A DNA stretch of 64,000 nt, from NCBI GenBank assembly GCA_004352715.1, contig SCFE01000002.1, positions 169,427 to 233,426 on the forward strand, in the 5' to 3' direction. This document shows, piece by piece, positions 1-9,784 of the stretch. The stretch comes from Hofstenia miamia (taxonomy: Eukaryota; Xenacoelomorpha; Acoela). The notes beneath the pieces were generated by a model. That model did not search any database, had not been told where the DNA came from, and saw only the letters and a program-made list of their open reading frames with translations. Position 1 is the stretch's first letter, and each line of letters opens with the position of its first letter. A program made the translations under genes and the position numbers.

Positions 1-144
1 CTTTTATCATGTATTTGATACAGGAATTATTATTATATTATTATTTGAACTTATTCCCTTTTATCATGTATTTGATACAGGAAATATTATTATATTATTA
101 TTATATTATTATATTATTATATTATTATTATAATTATATTATAT
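1..144. repeat. 57-bp tandem repeat running into an ATT microsatellite
   Basis: A unit beginning CTTTTATCATGTATTTGATA is repeated at positions 1 and 58, giving a 57-bp period with about two copies. It then degenerates into ATT/TATT repeats up to the gap. The left edge is cut by the window, so the array may be longer. Confidence 0.7.
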
Positions 145-1144
145 NNNNNNNNNNNNNNNNNNNNNNNNNNNNNNNNNNNNNNNNNNNNNNNNNNNNNNNN
201 NNNNNNNNNNNNNNNNNNNNNNNNNNNNNNNNNNNNNNNNNNNNNNNNNNNNNNNNNNNNNNNNNNNNNNNNNNNNNNNNNNNNNNNNNNNNNNNNNNNN
301 NNNNNNNNNNNNNNNNNNNNNNNNNNNNNNNNNNNNNNNNNNNNNNNNNNNNNNNNNNNNNNNNNNNNNNNNNNNNNNNNNNNNNNNNNNNNNNNNNNNN
401 NNNNNNNNNNNNNNNNNNNNNNNNNNNNNNNNNNNNNNNNNNNNNNNNNNNNNNNNNNNNNNNNNNNNNNNNNNNNNNNNNNNNNNNNNNNNNNNNNNNN
501 NNNNNNNNNNNNNNNNNNNNNNNNNNNNNNNNNNNNNNNNNNNNNNNNNNNNNNNNNNNNNNNNNNNNNNNNNNNNNNNNNNNNNNNNNNNNNNNNNNNN
601 NNNNNNNNNNNNNNNNNNNNNNNNNNNNNNNNNNNNNNNNNNNNNNNNNNNNNNNNNNNNNNNNNNNNNNNNNNNNNNNNNNNNNNNNNNNNNNNNNNNN
701 NNNNNNNNNNNNNNNNNNNNNNNNNNNNNNNNNNNNNNNNNNNNNNNNNNNNNNNNNNNNNNNNNNNNNNNNNNNNNNNNNNNNNNNNNNNNNNNNNNNN
801 NNNNNNNNNNNNNNNNNNNNNNNNNNNNNNNNNNNNNNNNNNNNNNNNNNNNNNNNNNNNNNNNNNNNNNNNNNNNNNNNNNNNNNNNNNNNNNNNNNNN
901 NNNNNNNNNNNNNNNNNNNNNNNNNNNNNNNNNNNNNNNNNNNNNNNNNNNNNNNNNNNNNNNNNNNNNNNNNNNNNNNNNNNNNNNNNNNNNNNNNNNN
1001 NNNNNNNNNNNNNNNNNNNNNNNNNNNNNNNNNNNNNNNNNNNNNNNNNNNNNNNNNNNNNNNNNNNNNNNNNNNNNNNNNNNNNNNNNNNNNNNNNNNN
1101 NNNNNNNNNNNNNNNNNNNNNNNNNNNNNNNNNNNNNNNNNNNN
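145..1144. other. Assembly gap, exactly 1000 N
   Basis: A run of 1000 N with AT-rich repeat on the left and (TA)n on the right. The round length suggests a placeholder rather than a measured distance. Any reading frame across it is meaningless. Confidence 0.98.
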
Positions 1145-3382
1145 TATATATATATATATATATCAACCTTCGCTTATTTGTGAACTTAATCATATTCACT
1201 AAATGACAACACCATTTACATATATATTATCTTACTTACATAAAGCGATTTCCATAAGTTTCTTCCAATTATTGATGAGTGATTTTCATCTTAAAACATG
1301 TTTCAAATGAAGGTTATATGTTTAAAAATATTAAGAATCAAATAGGTTCTTAAGATTATATAATAGAAGTTTTAAATTATATGATTGAAAACCTAAAAAA
1401 TTTATGCATATAAATTTTATCACTTTTTATGTTATTAATAGTTTACAAAAAAATTCGAGTTACCACTTTTCAATTATTTTAATTTCAAATGTAAGTAAAA
1501 TTTTATATCAAAGAATAATACATAAAACTCTATCAAATAATTCGTATTTTGTTCTAATAGTGTCGTACTAATATGAAAACATAAAAATAACAATTTTACC
1601 TGAGTCGACAAAACCAATATCGTTTGAAGCTAACTATAGCAAAATAAAAGAGAGTTTGTATATTAGGTAGGATAAAGAAAACTTAGTTTGAAACTGATCA
1701 TTTTGTTTTGTGGTTGCAATGCTGACTGAAATGTACATAATATGAAATTACCTGCCTCGGAAAAGGTGATTGGAATAAATCTGGAATGCATTGAGGTGCT
1801 ATTAAAAACATAAAATTGTGCAATGGGTACATATAGCGCATGTTGAAATAAGCAATGGTGCTATGCAAATATAGCTTGTAAATATCATTGAATGGTGCAT
1901 CATATATTGACATAAAATTCCAGAATGATTCTACTGTTGTAATGTCAGAAAGGATTCTTACTCTTAGATTCTATTTTAACATTGAGAATCGAAATAAATT
2001 CGTTAAGACAAACTAGTCTTAATCACGATTTTCTAATATGTATTGAATTCACAATTTTCATTAAAAATACTTTTCTTTATTACTTATATTTATGTTTATG
2101 ATAAGCATTTTCGATTCTTGATAAATATGTGTGCTCAAGATAAATCTTCCATTAATTTAGTGATTTTATATATTGAAGCCCCAGATTTGGAGTCTAACTA
2201 GAAAATATGATCATAACTTTAAGCAAGGTACATTTGGCATTTGACTTATGTGTTTCTATACACATGCAAGAGGATTTATGAAAGCATTTCGACAGCCTAA
2301 AAATGGAGAGCAACCCAACCTATTTAACATCGTTTTTTAACTAGAACTTCCAATTGGGTCAAAATTGGCACATTACCCACTATATTTATATTCATATGCC
2401 AAATAAAGTGAAAAATATACACACCTGTAATAATCAATTTTAGTTTGCATGTGCTTAAATTTGTCAATATTTCATTTTATGTCATTTGAAATGCTTTTCG
2501 ATAAATCATTTTCAAGGAGTAACAATATTTCAAGGATTAATAACTTGCGCAAGGTAGTATGAGAAGCCATGTGAAAAATAAAAAAAATCAAACACACTTT
2601 TTTTTATACATTTATTAGTGTGTATCCCATATAAGCTTACTAAGAAAAATTTGGTGTGAATCTACTTGGAAAAAATGTAGATATCAATAAATATGGCATT
2701 CAACTTGTCACTAGCAACAACAATGTCCACTGTAGAAAATAGCGACTGAATAGCCAAAAAGATAAATATATGTATATTATATGTATATATATATATATAT
2801 ATATGTACATATGCATATATATATGTATATATGCATATATATATATATATATGTATATATTAGAATTTACTATTCTCCATAGCACTAATAATTTCCCATT
2901 GAGCCGTCGGAAAAATACTAATTAAATATAAAAAAAACTATTTTGAACAGCAATATAATACTATTCAAACCAAAAGAGAAAATTTAATACTGTGTTGGAA
3001 ATAGCACATTTCACTCTTTTGGATATTAAGAAATATATATTTTAAATTTCTCAGCGTAATTGAAAAACTATGTTTCTTTAAAGTCTGAAAAGCAAAAACA
3101 TCACAATCCCTGTCCTTTAAATCCGGAAAGGGTGCAAACCAATTTGAAAGCAGGGTAATTCCAGATAATTATTTATGCATAATGATTTAATAGAATTTGA
3201 TTGAAATGCCTTGTAATAATAACAAACCATTCAAATGAAACCCACAAAGTGTGAAAATAGAAATAAATGTATATACCTTACCAAAATTAACGGAAGTTTA
3301 TTGATAAATATAAACAATTGTTGACAAACAGTATGTTGCGTGTTTGTAGAGATCAACTTAACAAATTGTTAATTTATATGAA
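1145..3382. other. AT-rich intergenic sequence
   Basis: No recognisable gene. It contains a (TA)n/(TATG)n microsatellite at about 2768-2862 and poly-A/T tracts. Short open frames here have no family resemblance. Confidence 0.6.
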
Positions 3383-3800
3383 TTATAGGGAGTGCCTTAC
3401 AATTTTTTAAATAAATATCAAGGAAGTATATACTCGTGATTCCGCAAGTCTTAGAACATCAGCTTTCTAAGACTTACTATAATAGTTTTTTAATTGATTC
3501 GATTTATTTGGAATCTGTAGACTTTCAAATTTGGGACAGATCTGCCCGTTTACATTACTGCTGAAGGTCCCGTAGGACCCCACTCTACATATAACTGAGT
3601 TTCAGTAGAAATTATTATGCTTGGTGACATTTGAAATTTCGGGTATCCAATTGATTTTGTATAACAAAATTTGAGGTGTGTTAGAAAACACCTGTTATTC
3701 GTAACTAAGACCAAGTTTCTTTTTAAGGAAATGCTACCATGCGCTTTATTAACTGAAAAATTGTTTTCTATGTTGCGAGAATTTTAATTAAATTGGCGGA
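3383..3800. repeat. First copy of a 418-bp near-identical duplication
   Basis: Starts TTATAGGGAGTGCC and ends AATTGGCGGA directly before a single N (3801). The same 418 bp recur at 3851-4268 with only about two substitutions seen by eye. Because single Ns bound the 48-bp spacer on both sides, this is best read as an unmerged allele or contig overlap, not a biological duplication. Confidence 0.85.
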
Positions 3801-3850
3801 NCAAGTTGGAAATGATGAAAAAATATACATATATAGAAATATATTTTAGN

Positions 3851-4268
3851 TTATAGGGAGTGCCTTACAATTTTTTAAATAAATATCAAGGAAGTATATA
3901 CTCGTGATTCCGCAAGTCTTAGAACATCAGCTTTCTAAGACTTACTATAATAGTTTTTTAATTGATTCGATTTATTTGGAATCTGTAGACTTTCAAATTT
4001 GGGACAGATCTGCCCGTTTACATTACTGCTGAAGGTCCCGTAGGACCCCACTCTACATATAACTGAGTTTGAGTAGAAATTATTATGCTTGGTGACATTT
4101 GAAATGTCGGGTATCCAATTGATTTTGTATAACAAAATTTGAGGTGTGTTAGAAAACACCTGTTATTCGTAACTAAGACCAAGTTTCTTTTTAAGGAAAT
4201 GCTACCATGCGCTTTATTAACTGAAAAATTGTTTTCTATGTTGCGAGAATTTTAATTAAATTGGCGGA
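3851..4268. repeat. Second copy of the 418-bp duplication
   Basis: Begins immediately after the single N at 3850 and matches 3383-3800 over the same 418 bp. It then continues into the mariner-like element at 4285, so this copy is probably the one that connects to the right-hand sequence. Confidence 0.85.
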
Positions 4269-4458
4269 ATGTGATATAGTCATACCTCCGTTTCAAAATA
4301 AGTGACCAATCCCACTATTAGAAAAATTCGGAAATAAGTGACCAATATGAAAAAATAGAGTACAAATGGATAAAAAATGTCTAATTTCATTGCTTTTGTA
4401 GAAATTTATCTACGTAAACAATTAATAATAATAATAATTAACAATACTTGTATAAACG

Positions 4459-6156
4459 CTATATTCGAGCTATGGCTTTTGCCGATTCGATAATCGTTTT
4501 GTTGCATCTAATTCTTTCCTGCAATCTGCCTTGACGTCGTAATTTCATCTTCGATATATGCGGGAGTTTGTACTTGTTTCCTCCATCACAATCAAGTATT
4601 TGCTCCATTACCAATTTCAATGACATAAAGATATCGCTCAAACCTTTCGACTCAAGGTCGATAAAAGATTTCTCCACACATCCAATTAAATCGTCAATTG
4701 TCTTTGGAGAATTTGGCGCTGTAAAGCTTGNTTTCTTGTTTTTTCTTTGTTGATAGACTGGATGTTCTTCGTGACTATCGTTCCTTTTAAACGGTTTTTG
4801 CTATTGCGCGGAGCAGATTCTTTGTACACAAACGGCCATATGCCGATCTTTCCATCAAAAAGTGCTTTCTTGTTAGGATCATACCTTGGTCGCGCAACAG
4901 CTGTCATGAACATCACCTTTGTTATAAACCGCTTACTGTTGCAAAATCGATCAGGAGGCTCTTCATCCGGAAGCAGATAGTACAGTACGTATGGTTTACA
5001 AGTGTAATGTAGAACCATTTTTCGTCAATATGCACATAAGAGTACATTTCATCGAAGAAACCATCATTTTGGAGAAAGGATAAGCAAAAATCAAGTCGCT
5101 CCATTTTGTTCTTCTCCGTGAGCAATGGTGTGACATAATCTATCAAGACTATCATGATTGGTCAGGATGAGAGGAAAAGAATGAAGAAACAAAGACTAAA
5201 ATTATTATTGATTATAATGATTAATTGTAAATCATGATAGGATTGATTATTCAGTTTGTAAAATGTTTTGTGCAGTTAATACTTAAAATTATACTCGACG
5301 GTATTTGACAAAACAAAAGATGGTCAAACAGCATAGTCAAATTAAAGCTGACGTTGCGTAAAATTAACAGAAATATTAAAGCNCTTTATAGCTGGAATAA
5401 CTTCGTCTATAATCATTTTTCTTGTTTTTTCTTTGTTGATAGACTGGATGTTCTTCGTGACTATCGTTCCTTTTAAACGGTTTTTGCTATTGCGCGGAGC
5501 AGATTCTTTGTACACAAACGGCCATATGCCGATCTTTCCATCAAAAAGTGCTTTCTTGTTAGGATCATACCTTGGTCGCGCAACAGCTGNAACCATTTTT
5601 CGTCAATATGCACATAAGAGTACATTTCATCGAAGAAACCATTATTTTGGAGAAAGGATAAGCAAAAATCTAGTCGCTCCATTTTGTTCTTCTCCGTGAG
5701 CAATGGCTTCAAGGCATTGGAATGTCGCTTTAGTTTACCATCCTGCAAGAGCCTCCAGAAAGAAGTTTTTGGAATTCCAATACAAACGGCAAATCTATCC
5801 AAAGTTTGTCTGTCGCATAACGGGATATTTTCAACTTCTTTGAGTTTTTCTGCATCCCATTTTTTTCCAGTCACACTTTCCTTTCTTTTTGGATGCTACA
5901 TCCACAGATTTTGTTGGATCTATCACTCCTTCTCTTCCTAATCTCCAGATTCGTCGAATAATTTCGCCAGATACACAAACATTTGCCATTGCCTCTTGCG
6001 TGGCACCACGGCATAACCTACCATTTTTGTGTCGTTGTGACATAAAAAACCAGAATGTTTGCTGTGTTTGGTTTCTTTTCGTGTTGATTTATCGGAGCCA
6101 TTGTTTGAGATTCTATAAATGCAAATTGTGAACACAGCGGAGAGAAATGCTATCAC
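4459..6156 (-). pseudogene. Broken transposase of the plant-type mariner family
   Basis: Read on the minus strand from about 6156 downward, pieces in shifting frames give an N-terminal helix-turn-helix region (NGRLCRGATQEAMANV), then IPKTSFWRLLQDGKLKRHSN and TEKNKMERLDFCLSFLQN. Next comes VHIDEKWF, which carries the first catalytic Asp, followed by RPRYDPNKKALFDGKIGIWP and SAPRNSKNRLKGTIVTKNIQ. The C-terminal stretch is EKSFIDLESKGLSDIF to GNKYKLPHISK with RQGRL. These match the plant mariner-like (Soymar/Osmar type) transposase as I know it, not the usual animal mariner. A PNSP motif is followed at once by KTIDDLI, so the segment expected to hold the third catalytic Asp is missing. The middle part occurs twice (4732-5130 and 5384-5710) because of assembly joins. 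Non-functional as assembled. Confidence 0.85.
5131..5382. other. Unrelated AT-rich segment inside the mariner-like element
   Basis: Between the two duplicated transposase segments lies about 250 bp of AT-rich, non-coding sequence ending at a single N. It has no similarity to the transposase. It is either a small insertion or flanking sequence of another copy stitched in by the assembler. Confidence 0.45.
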
Positions 6157-6343
6157 TCCTGAAATTCCTAATTTTCAACGCTTCACACTGCAGTCCATAA
6201 GTATCGTACATCTACAACAACACGTCCGTGGTAGGGAAATGGTATAGTAAGCATTATTATCCAATCAAATCGCGCGTCAAAGCGAAACTGCCAATAATTA
6301 TGACAAAATCGTGAATTCGGTCACTTATTATGAAACGGAGGTA

Positions 6344-7282
6344 GTATTTTAAAATGTGACTTCTTTTGCAAAGCTAATACTGATCATGCCAAACTATAAT
6401 GATAATGTTTAGATTCAGCATAGGAAGCATAAAATAGTTTTATAACTAGAACAAAATATATCAAATTCATTGCAATGCACTATGTTAGCGGGGCTTCAAT
6501 GATTCAAGTGTTTTGTAGGGTAGAGTTTGATGGCATAGTTTGTCCTCCTCTTTCCTGTTTTCATTAATGATCTTGCCTTATACTACAATCCTTGCCCCTG
6601 CAGTCTTTATACGGAAGAGACAGAAATGTTCTCTTTCAATCATTCACTATAATTCTATCGGCAAATTATCATCATAATGATAATGACTGTTTGTCCTTTA
6701 ATTATCTGTTATTTCCTCTCCCTCCTTGTAGTTCAATTGCGGTTAAAATATGTCCCCCAATCCTCCATCTTCAGATTCTTGACCATCTTTCCTTTAACTC
6801 CCTTTGATCGTTTTGGTGATATTCAATTTGCGGCTTCATACTGTACACTGTACACCTTCTGATTCTTCTACTGTTTTTTCTTCGAATGAGCACTCATAAA
6901 GTTAGTTCCCACAAAGCGTCTCCATTCCGATTATTCAATATCACTTTTTAGCATTACCTCCTTAGTCCTTTTTTTCCTCGCTTTATCTGTTTTAACACTA
7001 ATTGTAAATGTTCGTTCTGTGCTTTCTAGTCCCACCCATACAGCAAATAAAGCTTTTTTGTGTCTGTTTTTGTTTATAGCCATCAGGCATTTGCTTCAGT
7101 ACTACAATAGCATCAAACTAATTGTTGGATATAAATTCTTTCAATAATACAAATTGGATACTGAAAAATTTTCATCGCTATAACTTTATTACAAAAATTC
7201 CCATTCTCTACACAAAAATATTAATTTTTAATATGTAGATCACACACAAACCCCATACTGTATCTCTAATAGCCAATCTCTT
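6344..7282. other. Intergenic sequence, no recognised gene
   Basis: Slightly less AT-rich around 6560-7060, with pyrimidine-rich stretches on the plus strand. Open frames are short and match no family I recognise. It abuts the LINE relic at 7283 and could be decayed LINE sequence. Confidence 0.4.
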
Positions 7283-8620
7283 ATGATTATGGGAATATAT
7301 TCAAAACACGATACTAATTTTATGATGGAAAATTTTATTTTAATCTTTGACAAAAACCTTAATATTTTCTGTCCAGAAACGAAGATCTTACTTAACAAAA
7401 ATTTTAAGAATTCTTCCTCTAAATATAACAAATCTAAACCTTGGTTAACTGATCTGTGCAAAACAATGATTATTGGGAAAAGATCAAATTTATCATTGAC
7501 AAAATCTAGCAAAAATTTCTTAGCTTATAAAAAAGCAAGAAATTTGTCAACTATTGAAAATCATAAATCTTTTAATAAATATATTAAAAATGAATTCAAA
7601 ATTTTACCAAACCAAGAGTCCAAATGGAAGCTCATTCATGAAATTGCTAACACTGGAAAATCTAAATCTACAATCATTGAGGAGATTACCCTAGTTGAAA
7701 AACTTTTAAAAACTTTGCGTAAAATTCAATTTACATTAAAATCTTTGAAGAAATTGCAGATCTTTAAAGAAAAGTAATTTTTTACTTCAAGATCTTTAAG
7801 GATACGCAATTCTTGTATAAAATTAAAGAAATTAGGGATCTTTAAAGAATATAAATTTTTATCTTAAAAGATCTTTAAAGAAATAAATCTCCTGTTACAA
7901 ATCAAAGAAATTGCAGATCATTATTTTATGTTGAACGGTTATGAGAGACTCTGATGGGAACTTATTTACAAATGATTTTAACATTAATAATGTACAAAAC
8001 GAAACATTTGTTAACTTGGGAAAATTTAAAGGATCCTATATCAAATATTAATCACCAAATATTAATAAGAAAATCCCCCAATTCATTTTTCGTTTTTCGG
8101 CTACCTACGAAATAATTAAAGCAAATAATAAACTAAAACCCAATAAATCTAGTGGTTCATCTAAAATTTCTTCCTGGGTATTAAAAGCAACTGCTTCTAT
8201 AATTGCTGAACCTCTAAACTTCATCATCAATAAATTCTTAAAGCAAAACAACTTTCCAAAATGTTTGAAACAAACATATATTAATCCAGTTTTCAAAAAG
8301 AAGAATGTAACTTTAGCTATTCATTATAGGGTGATCTCAATTACTTCGCCAATAAGTAAAATTTTCGAACGACTCTTACATAATCAAATTAGTGACCACC
8401 TTTCAAAACACCAATTAATATCAAAAAGACAATTTGGTTTCCGCAAGAATTTTTCAACTGATGATTCTCTTTTGTCTGCTACCAAATTGACGGTCATCTC
8501 CTGACTCTGACCAATTTGTAGCAGTGGCCTGCCTCGATCTTTTTGACTGTATTAATCACGATATCTTTTATATGAACTTAGAAAAGCTAGGAGTTTCTGA
8601 AAGTAGCGTAAAATTAACAC
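7283..8620 (+). pseudogene. Relic of a Jockey/CR1-type LINE reverse transcriptase
   Basis: An open stretch at 7283-7777 reads SKPWLTDLCKTMIIGKRSN and KNFLAYKKARN, typical of the linker between endonuclease and reverse transcriptase in APE-type LINEs. After a repeat insertion, about 8110-8504 encodes KPNKSSGSSKISSWVLKATA, YINPVFKKKN, ISITSPISKIFERLLHNQIS and RQFGFRKNFSTDDSLL, which are RT palm/finger motifs. Past a stop, CLDLFDCINHDI corresponds to the LDLSKAFD catalytic block with SKA lost, followed by LEKLGVSESSVKL. Several frameshifts and stops and the damaged catalytic block show it is dead. It is cut at the 3' side by the palindromic minisatellite. Confidence 0.85.
7689..7941. repeat. Dispersed repeat inserted in the LINE, copy 1
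   Basis: About 250 bp from CCCTAGTTGA to TTTTATGTTGAACGGTTA interrupts the LINE between its linker and RT regions. A diverged copy is at 28725-28966. Internally the motif AGATCTTTAAAGAAA recurs about four times, so the unit is itself a degenerate tandem structure. No coding potential of its own. Confidence 0.75.
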
Positions 8621-8810
8621 CCATGTAGCCACCAGTGGCATGGGCGCCACCAGTTCCCACCAGTGGACCACTGGTGGAGAAGCAGTGGCAGGAGTGGCAA
8701 TTACAGCCACTCATAGCCACTAGTGGACCACTGGTGGATAAGTAGTGGCAGTAGTAGCAATTTCAGCCACTCATAGCCACCAGTGGACCACTGGTGGACC
8801 ACTAGTGACA
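8621..8810. repeat. Palindromic minisatellite, 60-bp period
   Basis: A 21-bp near-perfect palindrome of the form CCACCAGTGGACCACTGGTG(G) occurs at 8657, 8717 and 8777, exactly 60 bp apart. The spacers contain AGTGGCAGNAGTNGCAAT and CAGCCACTCATAGC. Extra half-sites (CCACCAGTGG, CCACTAGTG) lie at both edges. It is GC-rich in a very AT-rich setting and can form serial hairpins. It could be part of a foldback or satellite-like transposon. Confidence 0.85.
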
Positions 8811-9784
8811 TCTGATTTACTCTTAATCATAAATAATATATGAGCTAATGCTTGCAAGTAAAATATTTTTCATTATTATGCTCTCTTAGATCTCATAAAC
8901 ATATAAAATTCATTGTGAAGAGCTTTTTTGCAATTTTCTATTTGGCAACCGCTTGAATTCGAAGAAAATAATTAGGGTACTGAAGGACCATTCAGTTCCA
9001 TTGGAATTACTCTTTCCCGTCTCATGATACAGAGACCTGGAACTGCAACTAATACGGAACTGTAACCAAAAATTTAGAACTGGTGCCATGGATTCAGAAT
9101 ATTACTCATATTTTTGGTCAATTTTGAACAGCTTATTTCTTCTTCTTGATAAAAATGCCGTTTTAGACATTTCTTTAAATGCTTTGAGGAAAGTCCGTTC
9201 AAATACAACATACTACACACCTACATTCTTAGCTTACTGAAACATTCATTAACTTGTATAGTCTACATTCAAATTAAATTTGGCGGCAATCATATAAATA
9301 GTCAATGTAATTATGAATTAATTATATAGGTTCCAAATTTAATAATATTATAAAGAACAAGATATTTCTTGTTCTTACAGGAGTAAGATCATTAACTTGA
9401 GATCTATAAACATGTGCAGTGTATTTGAAAGTTCATTTTCAATAGATTTACACTAATTATAAAGTATTTAGTGACTATGTGTTTGCCGTAATTTCTGTGA
9501 AATCTAACTTGTAACTGTGGAAACCAAAAGAATTTTTAATAAAAACGTGCTAATGGCTAGTTCTTACTAATTTTAAATCTCTTCAGTATAATATTTTATT
9601 TTATGCTCATTTTTTATGGTTTCTTAAGTTTTTAAAAAGGGAATAACTACAGTTGCAAAACTACTATATCATTATCATACATTACTGATAAGATTCATTA
9701 TTTTAATTCTAGACACTATAAATGAAAAAATATATACATCCATGAAGAACATCATGATAGGTTTGAATAGTTATGTTATTAATT
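8811..9784. other. Intergenic sequence downstream of the first C2/EF-hand gene
   Basis: Non-coding and AT-rich. It holds one copy of a dispersed repeat (about 8975-9135). TTTATT at 9595-9600 reads AATAAA on the minus strand, about 185 nt beyond the stop of the 9785-11692 gene, and is a candidate polyadenylation signal. Confidence 0.5.
8975..9135. repeat. Dispersed repeat, copy A (also near 36163 and 61640)
   Basis: The stretch TACTGAAGGACCATTCAG ... GGTGCCATGGATTCAGAATA TTACTCAT ... TCAATTTTGAACAG aligns by eye with 61640-61775, and its last 60 bp with 36163-36222. At 61640 the match sits inside a hAT-like element, so all three may be fragments of one transposon family. Confidence 0.5.

Larger units (their letters stand above)
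4285..6341 (-). mobile_element. Mariner-like element with Stowaway-type TIRs
   Basis: The left end reads CCTCCGTTTCAAAATAAGTG(ACC) and the right end is its reverse complement with one mismatch, about 23 bp. Both are flanked by TA (4283-4284 and 6342-6343), the target duplication of the Tc1/mariner superfamily. A subterminal copy of ATAAGTGACCAAT lies near 4334. The TIR closely resembles the CTCCCTCCGT..C TIR of plant Stowaway MITEs and plant mariner-like elements; that comparison is from memory. The interior holds a broken transposase on the minus strand and three single-N joins (4731, 5383, 5590) with duplicated segments, so the internal order is unreliable and the real copy may be shorter. 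Confidence 0.9.

Noticed and set aside
9-1202. Long open frames on both strands across the N gaps (also at 14342-15591, 37006-37593, 44192-44614, 55825-56934)
   Set aside because: They are open only because N codes for nothing. The flanking residues are IYIYIY from (TA)n.
8621-8810. CRISPR-like array
   Set aside because: The 60-bp units repeat throughout, spacers are not unique, the repeat is a plain palindrome, and the context is a eukaryotic genome with no cas genes.
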